A stretch of 64,000 bases of DNA from Homalodisca vitripennis (lineage: Eukaryota; Arthropoda; Insecta; Hemiptera; Cicadellidae), in contig NC_060213.1 of NCBI RefSeq assembly GCF_021130785.1, positions 117,805,001 to 117,869,000 on the forward strand. Reading direction: 5' to 3'. A program made the translations under genes and the position numbers. The notes below the pieces were generated by a model that was not told where the DNA came from, did no database searches, and saw nothing but the letters and a program-made list of their open reading frames with translations. Every line of letters begins with the position of its first letter. Within the stretch, counting starts at the first letter, position 1. This document shows, piece after piece, positions 35,741 through 48,789 of the stretch.

Positions 35741-37194
35741 ATTAAGGGTAGAATGAAACACAGGTACATAATACATGAAAAAGTTTTAACTTAATATCCC
35801 TCATCATACTGTACATAATTTTAAACTCGTTTGTCTTATAAGGTAACTGTGTAAATCCTTTAACAAGTTAAACAAGTTAGCTCAAGCAGTATATCTGTGT
35901 TTAACAGTAAGCTGTAGAATTGGTTAAGTAGTAAATTCTATTCAACATCAGAATTTCTCAACTGTGAAGTAGATTTACTGCTATGACTTGATTATAAATT
36001 GAGGTTAGTTATGCAGAGCTATTGTATGATTATTGTATATAATATATTAATTCTTTCTTATTTCAACTATGAAAAAAAAATTATGAGCCTTTTACATTTT
36101 ATAATTTTAATTACGCTATTATTTCATGTACGCTAATGTGATAAAAGGCAATAAATGGTTTGATTCGAATGAATGATGGTTTCTTAACAAAGCTTATAAA
36201 TAATTTCATATTTAAAAGTATACAGAGAAATATTGTTTACTAAGTTTATTTTGGAATCGCTAATTCTAAAATAAATCTTAGAGTATTTGCCTTAAATTAA
36301 AATAAAATAATAAACCGTAACCCGATGTTGAAGGAAATTGACACTCTACGCATTTCTTTTTTCACCAAAGTTTAGTGGAATGACAATATAAGGTGCTGGA
36401 AATACAAATTTGGCAAAAAATACGTAGCCAATCGGCGAGAATTTACATCCCAATAATAATTTATTATACAAAAAAATTTTAAAGAACAAGAGATAAGATG
36501 TAGCACAATTTACCAGCTTTAATGTTTTTTACGCATACATTATGTTTCGATTATGTTTAATAATAATGAGACATTTTAGCCCTCTAAGGTTTAAGAACTC
36601 TTATCACCTTGTACTACTAGGTACCGTAAAAAATGTAACCGCTAATCGAGTTCGTTCTAGAATAGTTCATTGACTAGATATATTAGATTTATACAAGTAA
36701 ACATAATTACTATTAAGTGAACTTTTGAACTACGTGAAGTCTAACAAACCTGTTGACGCCTACTATCAATGTTGCAGTTATTATAGATAAAATATAATTT
36801 ACATACACATACTTACATAGACATATGAGGTTTATACGTTCAAGATATAAGAAACATCAAATGGGACTTCAAAATATCTTATAATGATTTTTAGGTTTTC
36901 AAACTCTCCTACTTCACTAACGTAACTCATCATGCAGACGTGTACCCTATATAAAGATTCAATTTCTATTACTATGAGTTTCAGGAAATAAGAAAATGTG
37001 AAATATTAGAAGAAGAATGAATATTTTGAAGTGCAATTAATGTAGCTAAAAGAATATTTTATTAGCTCTATCTGAATGTTTTCTTACACTATGCTCAGCA
37101 GGACGTGGTTACAGAAAAGGTTGAAACAAGGCTTGTTGTAATTGTCAAACTTCCTCTATCCTTTCACACGATAAATGTACGTAATTTGAAGATA
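35741..37194. other. AT-rich non-coding stretch, nothing recognised
   Basis: No supported gene or repeat. Confidence 0.45.
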
Positions 37195-37480
37195 TTGGTT
37201 AAATTTATTAAAAATATGGTTGTCGTGTCATAAAGTACGTGAAGGTTATACAGAGCGGTTGATTAAATTTACCAGGCTCCTTCAAATAATAGTTCAACTT
37301 TAGACAGCAAGATTTTCCACTATTATAGAGACTAGTAGGGGGGAGCGATTTTCGAAATAAGAATAGCAATATTCATAATAGTGACCTTAAGAATGTCCAT
37401 GTAAAATTTTGGTGCAATAGTTTACGCGTAAAAGCAAAACAGATCAAAGGCAATTTCACATTTTTAATAATATAGGATGA
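37195..37480 (+). repeat. Interspersed insect repeat (copy 3 of 3)
   Basis: The best preserved 3' end of the family described at 16825-17100: it shares GTCGTGTCATAAA, GGTTGATTAAATTTACCAGG, CGAAATAAGAATAG, and ends with GTAAAAGCAAAACA, TTTCACATTT and TAATAATATAGGA. Confidence 0.65.
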
Positions 37481-39365
37481 TCTAAAGGGGTGGAGATCTT
37501 GGATATCGGTAAAATCAAGAGATTGGTCTATTTTACCTTTTAACTTTTAATGCATTAAAAATAAAAGTCTATTTATAAACCCAGTCATTGGCAAACGTAT
37601 TTGTAGACGCTTCGGTACAAGATCTTCCTTCAAAATGTTATAACTTACAGTAAAAGGTATATGATATTTAGTAACATATCTCATCAATATGTTACAAATT
37701 GGTTTCAAATTTATAACATCTGACATCATTCAAAATTTTAGGTCTCATTTACAATATTGTGGCCAAAACGGTAATACCCTTGTAATAATACTTATGAATT
37801 GTTATACTTATAATCACACTAGTCCAACAGTTTTATTGTATTACTGTCATTGTTTAGCTGTTAAATTGTGTTGACTATATTTTATATATTTCTAACACTT
37901 ATTACTACTAGCCTGACTAGAATAGGTATTAACTAAGGGATTTTTGACGTGGTGAGTTCATACATTATTTAAATAATGAACATTTAATTTTTCCTAATAA
38001 ATCCATATCCTCATAAACAATCGGAACAAGCAGCAAGACTTTAGTTTCTGAGCATAGTTTGTAATCTGTTCATGATCAGAAACTTCTGAAACACAACTTG
38101 TTAAACCTAAAGAATATCCTAAATATGGCAAAATTGTCATGACTTATTCATATACTATAAATATCTCTGTGAAGAAACGTCAGTTAGATCATCAAAAAGA
38201 AATTTATAAGAACATTTGATTTGGAACTAAAACGGAATTTGTCTTAATTAATTTTATTAATTCACTGAATATCATTTTCAGTATTTTTAACGGAAATATA
38301 TAATAGAAGTTTTTATTTCATAGAAGCATTACACGGAAAAAGAGTATGAACGTGCTTCTAAGCCTTTGTGACCACTTTGTCTTTCTCATTCAGTAAGAAA
38401 TATAATTTTCCTGAACAATTCTTCTCCATGGAGTTCGAATTTTAAGCAGTGTAAACAATTACTGAAAAATTCTTGTTCTCGTATCCTTGACTTTTAATTA
38501 TTACTGCCTTAAAATTATTCCAAATTAATAGAAAAAGATTAATTGACTGCGGTTTTCATAGCTATTAAAATTGGGTACCTCATGTAATTTCTTTTATTAT
38601 ACATTATTACAAAATTTATTTGTTTAATTATTAATTTTGGCGCAAGTTTATGATATTATATATAGCGTTACTTTACATAATTTACTAATCAACCTCAGTA
38701 GTAAGTTTTAACCCTTTGTAGTATGTTATTAATTTGTGTAATAACAAATTCAATAAAATAAAATTCTATTTATAAAATAGGTCTGTAATTTAAATTTAAA
38801 TATGTTATGACAAATCACTACCTTAATACGTATTATATTAGATTTATAAATAATAATAACATGCAATTCTATCCAACAAAAGCAATACACAGTGGTACTG
38901 AATTAATTTAATTACATCCCTCTTTAAGTGTTGAATACAACACAGAGAATATAATGCCATTAGAGTAATGAATTTAGCGCATCTGAATGAGACACTCATT
39001 ATTGGATTTATTATTGTCATTGGTATTTGAATAGGCAGATGTGTTCGCACACCTGCAATTATATTTAGTAACCTAAGCACATCTAATTATACGAACAAAA
39101 ATAGTTTCCACTGAACTAAAATGTTGTAATCAGATTAATTCTGCTGTTAAACTGGTTTAATCTCGTATTATGCATTAATGTATATTGCAGATTCTCAGCA
39201 ATTTTAACTCTATAATAAATAATACAGTTAATCATAGTAGTGTTACGTTATGGTAGGATAGGTTAACATAAGTTAGTCAGTTTAATCTTCATTTTAAAAT
39301 TTAATTAAATTAAGTAGCATTTTTATGTGAAAAGTTGTTAAACCTTCATAAAATGACGTTGGACT
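37481..39365. other. AT-rich non-coding stretch, nothing recognised
   Basis: Open frames of 60-78 codons occur on both strands without recognisable content. Confidence 0.45.
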
Positions 39366-39795
39366 GAAGGTTCGATATCTGTGATGCTATCATGATAAAA
39401 GTGATGGTTGTCAGGCAATCAAAGTACTTCCATCAGTTACGGTCATATAAGTTAACCTGTGATACTAAAAGTAAGTGCCATTAGTCCAATATTGATGTAT
39501 GATATCCATAATGGTAACAGACCCAAATTGATGGTTGTCAGGCAATCAAAGTACTTCCATCAGTTACGGTCATATAAGCTCGTCTGTGACATAAAAGGTA
39601 AGTGCTATTAGTCCGATATCGATGTACATTATTCATATCAGTAGCAGGGCCAAAGTGACTGTTGACTTGAAGTTATAGTACTCCATCAGTAACGGTCATA
39701 TAAGGTCATCTGTTTAAATGAAAGTAGGTGCCATTAGTCTGATATTGAATTAAAATATCCATAATGATCGCGGGGCTAAAGTGATAGTAGTGACA
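39366..39795 (+). repeat. Diverged tandem repeat, period about 125-130 bp (part 1)
   Basis: GATGGTTGTCAGGCAATCAA recurs at 39403 and 39532, and a more diverged unit follows at about 39656. Every unit contains a CCATCAGT(T/A)ACGGTCATATAA block, a GCCATTAGTC- or GCTATTAGTC-like string and a GATATCCATAATG-like string. About three and a third copies. Related copies lie at 43225-43450. Confidence 0.85.
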
Positions 39796-40268
39796 CATTG
39801 AAACGCTCGTTTCTTGGTCTACTGGACGAAAGTTTAGCCTGATCAACTAAACAAAGTTATATTTGCGTAGTGGCGTGCCAACGCAAAATTCGTCGACCAC
39901 CAAGGAAACGGAGTGTGTCCGCCCCGACCTTGACCAGATAACTTGACAGTTGTTACAATGAAGTAGGCTACCGGATGACGAAAGCTAAAGTTCAAGGTTC
40001 GTCAACCCAGCGCTGGGAGTGATGAGTCACGAACGGATCGTTGAGCTTCGGAGGTCCTGGTCTGTTTTAGCGGAGTGAAGACAGGTGATCGACTCTCTTC
40101 AGCTCCGTGGGAGGATTTCCCTAATTTTCTATATTTTTGAAGAGGTAAGGCAGACTGTACTTTTAAGTATCTTCGTAATTTTGTTTCAAGGAAATTTAAC
40201 TTTTTTATTCAACTACACATTTTAAACACCAAAAATTCATTATACTTGGATCGAGCGGCAAAGCCATT
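39796..40268. other. Unassigned segment of moderate GC
   Basis: Between two satellites. Near 40020-40035 there is TGATGAGTCACG, which contains an AP-1-type TGAGTCA. GAAGAGGTAAGGCAGA at about 40138-40153 could be a splice donor. I cannot connect these to a coding exon. Confidence 0.3.
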
Positions 40269-40880
40269 ACTGCATGAAAATGAAACATGTAACGGCCATT
40301 TGGTATATGTATAATGTTCATGTTAAGTAGGGTATGATTTGATTTCTTTTAAAAATGTATGCTACGGCTTGTTTTACCTTAAAGTGTAAATTAAACCCGT
40401 AACAGCATTTTGGAAAATATACAATATACATAATATACAATATACAATACATAATGTTCACGTTAAGTGAAATATAAATTCATTTGCATGAAAATGAAAC
40501 ATATAACGGCCATTTGGCACATGTATAATGTTCATGTTAAGTAGAATATGATTTGATTTCTTTTAAAAATTTATGCTACGGTTTGTTTTACTTTAAGTAT
40601 GAATTAAACCCGTAACAGCTTTTTGGAAAATATATAATGTTCACGTCAAGTGAAATATAAATTCATTTGCACGAAAATGAAACATGTAACGGCCATTTGG
40701 CACATGTATAATGTTCATGTTAAGTAGGATATGGTTTCATTACTTTTAAAAATTTATGCTACGGTTTGTTTTACTTTAAGTGTAAAGTGAACATATAATG
40801 GCCTTTTGGCAAATGTATAATGTTCACGTTAAGTGAAATATAAATTCATTTTATTTTAAATTGTATGGTATGGCTTATTT
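40269..40880 (+). repeat. Tandem repeat made of two alternating related half-units
   Basis: One half-unit contains ACGGCCATTTGG, ATGTATAATGTTCATGTTAA and a GTAGGATATG-like string (near 40285, 40498, 40681). The other contains GTAACAGC-TTTTGGAAAA, then ATAATGTTCACGT(T/C)AAGTG and AAATATAAATTCATT (near 40400, 40610, 40795). The halves are similar to each other, so a roughly 95-bp monomer has become a dimer of about 185-215 bp. The longer first dimer includes an ATACAATATACA expansion at about 40418-40448. Confidence 0.85.
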
Positions 40881-43224
40881 TACTTTACAGTGAAAAAAGA
40901 AACTTTAAATTCAGGAAAATTCTTATTTGTTCTTAACAATTTGTACGTTATACTGTAATGCTTTGCGCTAAAACCTGTTGTATGGTTTTAACTTATTTAT
41001 TGGTAAGGTATTGTACTTATTGAATATGGAAGAGAGTAACGTAGTAGTTATGGAATAAAAATGTCTAGGTCATAGTCACACAACATATTATAGTTTTAAT
41101 TGTTCATTTCTAATCATAAACTTAGATCACCGTAGTTATCAAGTTGTCTGATAGCGTTAATAAGTAAATAATACATTTAGACTTAAATCAATTTTATTGT
41201 TATTGTTAAATTGTATCAGACTGGCTATTTATTTTATGTCTGCTTAAAACCTAAACCTTATTATTACCATTTAATTTATGTTTATCAAACGAAGTATTAG
41301 CCTATTTGTCAATAAATGTGAAAGTAGAGTAATAACATACCATTCAAACAAAATCAGAATAAAGTAACAATCTTGTACAGTAATATCAAGTACTCGTGGG
41401 CCTATTTATTTAAAGTACAAAGTAATAAATTACTGTCAGGTCAAATGTATGATTTTAAACTTACGAGTAGGTCAGTCAGTTTTAACCTTGTATTTCATTA
41501 TTCTATTGTAATGCTTTTAATGTTAGTAAATATGATTGGTATTGTGTACGGTAATGTTTTAATACTAAATGTATAGTAACATTAAGATCAAAATTAATTG
41601 GCGCTCAGTTCATATGAACATAAACCGAAAAGTCTTAATCGAATGTTAAAAATTATCTCAAGATAAAAATAATTGGTTATTAACTTTGAATATTTTGGAT
41701 CATAAAATGATAATGTGTCTTGATGAACTACTTTATTATGCACCGTATTCATAAATACTTAAATGCTTATCTTATTTTATCGAATTGTAGATAGGTCAGC
41801 ATGATATTTTTGATTATTTTATTGGCACAATATAGTTATAATTATAAAAACTGTATTCTATGACTCTATGTAAGCACTGTTATGCTATTCTACTATTTAT
41901 AAGGAACTGTAGAGGGTTCTGGTTTCGTTCCGGACTGTACGTCAGGCAAACTGCACGCGCCTGGACATTGAGCGGCACAGACTGTACGCGGGGTCTACTG
42001 TGAGCTTCGCTGACTGTGAGGAGTACGCGCACCTCACTTCCTTGCGTCACGACTTGACTGGTTGTGAAGTCACGGGCCTGAGAAGTGACTGCGACACGAT
42101 AAGTCAAATTTTTTTAATTCTTGTATGGCCATACTTAAATATTGAACTTGTGTACACGTTATTTGAAAGCAGCTGTGGACTTTGTGGACGGGTGCGGGAC
42201 TCGCTCGCCAGTGGAGTGTCTTCACACCAGCTAGGATATTTTACTTTCGTCTTTTAGTTTAGTTTTGCCTTAACATGCCTTATGTGTAAAATTAGTACCT
42301 ATATTTATCTGTGTATTGTCTATGTTTAATTGTATGTCTAGCATGGTGGCCACCTACGTCTTAATTTTCATGCCTCTTATTTATAAAATATTTTACCAAG
42401 AATTGGATGTTTTAACTGAAACTTTACTATTTACTCAATTTTTGTGTGTTTATTTGTATAACAAAACTAAGTGAAGTTTGGCACTTCCAGAACATACCTG
42501 TTAAATATATTACTTGTCGAGAGCTAGCTAATTATTTTACTATCTCGGGTGAAATTTTGGACCTCAGATTCACATTACTTAATTTATATTAAAAATAAAA
42601 TCGGCTCTTAAAATCATGTTTTAAATTTACATGGGTAATAATCTTAATGTGATTAATAAAGACAAGTTATTGATAATTGGAACTCGGTTGTCACTGAAGT
42701 TAACCTTTTCTTATAATTATCTATATAGTTTAAATACAGTTGGCGCATGCCGATAGTATTAAAGTACTGAGAATAGGTAACAACTACTCAGAACTTGTGG
42801 TATAGGAACTGCCAGATACTTAGAACATTTTCTTTATTTGTTATAAAAACCAAGCCTAGGCATAATTTATATCTCATTGAGAAAGCTATTGGTTTTCAAT
42901 TTTGTTCAGGTCCATAACTTAAGTGATTTTGTTGTCGAGGTTTGTATGCATGAATGGTTACTTGTTTAAACTAAGTCTGCCTTACCAGTGAGAGCTATAC
43001 CAACTACAGGAGGGACAGGTCCCCGTATTGTTCCTAAAAGAAGTAACCCGCAACGAGGTGGCGCCGTGATAAAAACCTACATTCAGCCTACACTTGGTAT
43101 TGGCAGTAACCATAACACTGCCTGCTGACTTTACTACTTCAACCCCGCCTATGCAACCGACTGGGACCTGGGTCGTTACAACATATACAGTACTACTCTT
43201 CCATAAGCTACGGTTGTACAATCT
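40881..43224. other. Non-coding; GC-richer patches at 41930-42250 and 42985-43180
   Basis: Overlapping frames on opposite strands at 41880-42257, and a minus frame at 42982-43239, cover the GC-richer patches. None shows a motif. AGTCTGCCTTACC at 42974-42987 is the inverted match of GGTAAGGCAGACT at 40143-40156; I cannot say whether these are element ends or coincidence. Confidence 0.35.
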
Positions 43225-43450
43225 TATCTGTGACAGCAAAACTAGGTCCTACTAATATGATATTGCATGATATCCATAGCAGTAGCAGGTACAATATTCA
43301 TCCAATCAAAGTACTACTCTTTTATTCAGTTAAGATCATATAAGCTCATCTGTCTAACCATAATTTGATGCTTAGTCAAAATTGATGTACGATATCTTTG
43401 TAGTAGAAAAGCCAAAGTTATTGTTGTCAAGCAATCACAGTTGATTTTAA
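43225..43450 (+). repeat. Diverged tandem repeat (part 2 of the 39366 family)
   Basis: CTACTAATATGATATTGCAT, GATATCCATAGCAGTAGCAG, GATCATATAAGCTCATCTGT and TGTTGTCAAGCAATCA occur in the same order as in the units at 39366-39795. Copies here are more diverged. Confidence 0.65.
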
Positions 43451-44629
43451 ATGTGTATAGGTCAGTTGAAATTTTTCTGATAACTTCTGTTTATATAGCA
43501 TTAAAATCCAAAATTGAATTTCCAATTGAGCAGATAATTTATCCTGTTAGAATCTCCAGGGAACCACCGTAAAGTTTTCATCACTCTCCAAATGGTTCAA
43601 GTGAAGGTGCCGTAGGCCCATCAATTGCTTCATTTAATGGTTGAATTATTAGTTTGTGAAGATTATGTCTTCTTATTCTTCTCAAGTTTTCAAATCTTTT
43701 TATCATTTTAATATATTTAGTTTATGTTCCCTAAGTCGATTGTTATTAGCAATGTTTTTAATTTAACCCCACTCATCCGTCCCAAATTTATTTACATTCT
43801 TTCTGAGACTAATGAAGTGCCTTTGTGAAATGCATGGACTCTTCAGTCTCCTTCAGGACCAATTTTACATGTCTAGTATTTTTCACAGAGGATCTTGTAC
43901 GGTTTCTTTACCTCTTCAAAAATTATATTTGAGCAAGGGAGCCCCAAATTAGCGAAAACGTTTAGTTTTCTTGTAAATTTACTCCACGTTGAGGCTGGAG
44001 AACGCTGCTTCAGCATCCCCTGGAATAAGCACTCTACTCCGGAACTCTAATGTCATGGCTGGGGGTGGGGGCTTATTCAAGGCATACACACAGCGAGGGC
44101 TTTGAATTAGCAACTCCTAATTTTAAAGAATTTTAAGCCTGATTTCATAGGGGTGGATTTGGGCATCAAGGGGTAACAGGTTATCAGACATCCGTCGATG
44201 CTAAAGTTTCAAAAACAGAATACTTTGTTGAAATCTTCGTCAACTTTGGACAAAAAAAATATGTTAAAATAGACATCACAAGACGAACATTTAAACTGTG
44301 TTATAATATTAACGCCTAAAATTCTCTTTTTATATATCACATACTCCTGTTTCAGTTCAAATTAATCAATTTCAAGAATTGCTTATATATAACAAACTTT
44401 CGTGAAAATACATTCTTGCAGTTTAAGCCAAATTTAAAATCACGCGTGTTTAATTGATCTCAGTTCTTTTCCAGAATACTCGTCCACTGTTTACATAAGA
44501 GGAACGGTGTAACCCAGAACCACCATCTAAATTGTAACTACACTAATTAAGCTTTCGGTTGTCTGATAAAATTAGTTTTGGTGGACAACCAACTGTGACA
44601 TCTTTACTAGTAAAGATTTATCTCTATAA
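43451..44629. other. Non-coding, nothing recognised
   Basis: A GC-richer patch lies near 43985-44110. No supported gene. Confidence 0.4.
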
Positions 44630-44800
44630 TACTTTTACAAACATTCGAATTTATTACTTCAATATTACGAATGCGAAAGGTTGTGAAGAACTGTAATTTG
44701 ATATTTCTACATTTGGCTGTTTGGATGTTTGATACTCAATCACAAATATACTAGTAGATGGATTTAAACGAAATTCGGCATGTCTAGATATGAGAATAAT
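44630..44800 (+). repeat. Fragment of a common insect interspersed repeat end
   Basis: The blocks AATATTACGAATGCGAAAGG, GGATGTTTGATACTCAATCA, TGGATTTAAACGAAATTCGG and CATGTCTAGATATG follow the same plan as the copy at 8610-8745. Assigned by pattern only. Confidence 0.5.
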
Positions 44801-45146
44801 ACAAAGTCATATTTCCATCCCAAATCACTATTCATTACAAAATAATTATTGAAAATGTACGAGCAAAATACCATATTTTGTAGTGTAGTAAAAATATTTA
44901 TATCATCTCACTTTTAAAATGGATGGCAACAGAGATGAATCGAGAGTTTAGCACTTTCTATTGATACTTTGGGACGGTAAATTCTGAGAAGCTGAAGTAA
45001 CAAAATCTAAAGGGACCAGGTAATATAGTATTATGACTCAAACAACCATTCCTTCTGTGACTAAAGGCAACTTTTATGACAGACAACCATCGAGGGAGCA
45101 GTGGGTGTGATTTGCTCTGAAAAAAACATACGATACTGATTTAAAA

Positions 45147-45181
<35 letters not shown>
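45147..45181. repeat. (TA)n microsatellite
   Basis: About 17 TA dinucleotides, directly visible, close to the left end of the fold-back element that follows. Confidence 0.97.
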
Positions 45182-45182
<1 letters not shown>

Positions 45183-45266
45183 TTTCTAGACTGACACAAG
45201 AGGTAAACACGATTTTTGCAGAAATTTACCTTCATTTAGTTAAACAAACAAATGAGTAAAACTCCG

Positions 45267-45298
45267 TTTCGAGATCTGCAATCTGATTTCTGCCTCAG
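45267..45298 (-). ncRNA. Hammerhead-like core, left arm
   Basis: Minus strand: CTGAGGC, one base A, then GAAATC, loop AGATTGCA, GATCTC, then GAAA. One base of the last core position (C for A) and one stem pair are off, so it is probably inactive. Confidence 0.35.
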
Positions 45299-45716
45299 GC
45301 GAGTAACTAACACATAAACGTTTAATGTTAAACAGGATTGAGATTTATAATAAAGTGCGCGGAGTAAGAGTATAGTTTCAAGAAGCTGTTATAAAATTAA
45401 TTAATAATAAAAAAAACGCATCCCCGGTCCCTGCCTTTATGGAGTTATTTTGTTTCAGTCGTGACAAGCGCTATTTACTACTGGTCTCTGCTCAGTCCTA
45501 TGTGGTTGGTCGGTCAGTACATAGCTATTGTGACCTGTATTATGTAGTTAAGTTTTAATAATTAGTTTAACGTTTTGTTTTGTATTAGGTAAATGCTTGT
45601 TTGTTCGTCTGCATGGGGTTGGCACACAACATGTTACTATGATTCGTAACTTATGAGTGTCACAACGCTCTGGTATTATTTTTAACTAGATTGCAGTTAA
45701 GTGTTGGTTAATTATT

Positions 45717-45748
45717 CTGAGGAAGAGAATAGGTTGCAGATCTCAAAA
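45717..45748 (+). ncRNA. Hammerhead-like core, right arm (degenerate)
   Basis: Plus strand: CTGAGGA, one base A, then GAGAAT, loop AGGTTGCA, GATCTC, then AAAA instead of GAAA. The GAAA box has lost its G. Confidence 0.3.
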
Positions 45749-45802
45749 CGTAATCTTACTTATTTTGGGATCACTAAGCAACGACAAATGTGCAGAAAAA
45801 TC

Positions 45803-46081
45803 TTATTTCCTTCACAACCCTCCCATCGCAAAATCAAACGTTGAACAATTAACCTAGAAAATAAGATGATGTTAGCGAACAGATATTGGAACGAAGGCTT
45901 ATAATGCAGTGGTTTACAGATGCGTTTAAACAAATAATAGGAACAAGCAAAGGCACCGAGTTGATGTTGACTTTAGAGAATTAAAATAATTATAAATATA
46001 ATAGCGCGTCGGGATGGTACGAAAAGGTCTTCGGCTATAGAAGTAAAGTGAATGTCCATAAATAATCTTTAGAGCTGTTTG

Positions 46082-46082
<1 letters not shown>
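45803..46082. other. Non-coding, nothing recognised
   Basis: Short spacer between a fold-back element and a microsatellite. Confidence 0.4.

Positions 46083-46135
<53 letters not shown>
46083..46135. repeat. (TA)n microsatellite
   Basis: About 26 TA dinucleotides, directly visible. Confidence 0.98.
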
Positions 46136-46140
<5 letters not shown>

Positions 46141-48789
46141 GAGTGTGTAAAATGATATATACTTAATAAGGAACCAATCTTCTTAGATGCGATGTCAGGT
46201 CAGAGCGATGAAAGGATCAGAGTGATATATCGTACAGTTGATGCGTGTTTTATTCTCATGAAGGCAATAATAAGACAGTACACTTCTTTCCAATACTAGT
46301 ATATTGCACTCCTCCTTCAGTGACCGAATTATGTTTTAGTTTTCTGAGGTGGAATCTCAGAATTGACCTTAGGAATTAATTTTTAACGTGTTTTTTAAAG
46401 GGTGAAAATGGGACCTGAGTGGAAATTCTTATGTCTCATCGGTTTTTTTATTATTAAAAACCGAATAATAATATTTTTTATCAACATGCAGTAGGTCGAA
46501 TTTCTTATCCAGTAAGATTTTATTTTATTATTTTATTTCAATTCTTTAGATTATACGGTTTATGTACGTTTTACTGTTTCTATTAAGTTAAACATTTTTA
46601 GTCTAGCCTCACTGTTCAAATAAATTTTATTGAACAAACTATTCCAGGTGTTTGATATGCTACTTTTAAAGGATAAGGTGTCCTTTTATTCAAGAGGTAA
46701 TTGCATCTCAAGTCGTGGATAATTCGTTACTAGTTTCATATACAAAAACAAATACTTATTTTAAATACCCATTAAGTATTTATTTGAAATATTCCATTGT
46801 TTACTACTTGTTACATTAGACTAGAAACGCGTGTTGGTTAAACTACATCTAAATTAACTTTATAAAATGTATTGTTCTCCAATAAATAAAACAAATTATG
46901 TTCTTTGATGTAGTTAGAAAATTCATTTCAACGCATTTTAGGATTCAATAATACATTTTCAATTCGAAATCTGCAGTTTTCATAATGCAATTCATAAAAA
47001 TATGATTTCAATAAATACTAGTGAGGCACAGGTAACTATTTACTTGAAAGTAATGTATTTAATAAACTAACCTATTGAGGCCTGTCTAAATGATACACCG
47101 CACCGTTGTCATCGCAGATGAGCACAGACCGTAAAATTACTTTTACTTCACTTGAGATTTCAATAAAAAGTTTGCTTTAGATTGTTTCCGATGTTCCAAT
47201 AAGTCTTTGCTGATTTTAATGTTATTTTTAAACTGGTTTAAATGCATATAAGCTTAAGAGTTTACAAATAGCAACTTAAACGATAAAAACCTATTAAATT
47301 TATGGTTACTCATTTGAGGTTGAGATCACATTTTATATTTTGAAGCGTGTGCTAGTAATATTTTCGTCACTAAACAAAGGAAAATGTCCAAAAACTAACT
47401 GAATCTCACAAACGGAAGCGATACACTTTTACCCTATCCAAAATTCCCTCAAAACATACTTAGTGACCATTAAATAAGCATATCAGACTTACTAAAACCC
47501 AACTGCCAGAATAAAGAATTTAACCGCACGGTATGTCGTTAATACTCTGTGTCCGGAACTTTAAATTACGTTTTTCGGGATTTCCTCTCAAGGTTCCTTT
47601 ACCGACGCAAGTTACAGACGAAAACCCTCATATGCTGTACCTAGGCTCTTTGAAAATACCATCTTTTACTTTTTACCGATATTACCTCTTACCTGGCAAC
47701 CTTCTGCGAGTCTGAAAACCCTATGAGATAGGCTCTCTTTATATCGTACAAGTTCCGTCAGCGATTCCAGGGTGCATTACGAATCACAAGGGTTTCCTAT
47801 CCCCTTCAGGATCCTTTGAATCTTATTTAGTTTTAAAATTATATCCTCTGCTACTTTTCTAAAAGGACTAGGTCCATCACAATTAAGAGGCAGAGTCCAC
47901 TACTATCAATAGTGTTACCCTAAACAAACTTACTCTACTTACTATACTAGGCAATTGTTGTTCAAAATTTAAATCAAAATTAACCAACGAAATATTGGCA
48001 TAGAGGCTTCTAAAGCAGTGTAAAAAGCAAAACTTAAGTCCTCTGAATAAATGCGTTAATGCTTCTTTTAAAGCAAGGCTTCTTTCCATTCCCATGCACA
48101 ATCGCTATAATGGTATAAATATTAAGAAAAATTATCCGAAAAAAGTAAATAAATATTGAGTAATTTCATTCGCACTTTTATCTTCTGTTTCCTTTAGTAA
48201 TTTTTATTACAATATATTTAGAACGGTATTTTTAATAGATAGTTATACGATATTTCTCCTTTTTTGAAAAATACAGGATTCTGGACAACTTAAAATTTGG
48301 CTTCAGACTAGAGTTATAGGATGTTTATTATCACTAACTCAAGGGATTTGGTTTTAGAGGAATTTAAAATACGTAAACAATCTGGCCTATGCTCAAAGAT
48401 TGCTGCATAAATGATGAATGATGTGATGTGCGAGGAGTTTCGCTTCAGTGTCACGATTATCACCTTAGCTGCAGAAGTCAGTGTGTGCAAGTCTAGTGCA
48501 CGTTTCCAAGCAGAATGAAAGTGATCAGGTGCCTATCCCTGGTTTTTTTTTTTTAAATTTATTTTTTAAGTGAATTATATTTGATACAGTTACAAATTGA
48601 TTAACCATTTAATACATCGTTCATAAATCTCTCTGTTTTCATGCTGAGTATTTTATTACCTTCATTTGAATTTCAAATTTCATCAATTTGAAAATAAATT
48701 ACAATAATCCCATTAATTTCTCATTGAGTAGACGTATTTCTAACAAAATATCGACTGTAATGATTGATGAGAAAACATTTTAAGACGAT
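46136..48789. other. Non-coding, nothing recognised
   Basis: Frames of 60 and 72 codons at 47533-47715 and 47883-48101 show no motif. The stretch 47530-47880 is less AT-rich than its surroundings. Confidence 0.4.

Larger units (their letters stand above)
45209..45802. mobile_element. Fold-back element with hammerhead-like cores in both arms
   Basis: Inverted arms at about 45209-45310 and 45700-45802 share GATTTTTGCAGA/TGCAGAAAAATC at the outer ends, a central AAAC(T/G)-x-CGTTT(C/T)GAGATCTGCAA block, and TAAC-x-AACAC near the inner ends. The central block contains hammerhead-like boxes (45267-45298 minus, 45717-45748 plus). About 390 bases of non-coding sequence lie between. No endonuclease or reverse transcriptase is present, so it would be a non-autonomous derivative of a Penelope-like element; that is inference from the arm structure. 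Confidence 0.5.

Noticed and set aside
41880..42257. Open frames on both strands in a GC-richer patch
   Set aside because: No motif, no ATG-to-stop logic tied to splice sites, and equal openness on both strands suggests composition only.
40143..42987. A transposon with GGTAAGGCAGACT terminal inverted repeats
   Set aside because: Only 13 bases match, flanks show no target duplication, and one copy is also a plausible splice donor; kept only as a remark.
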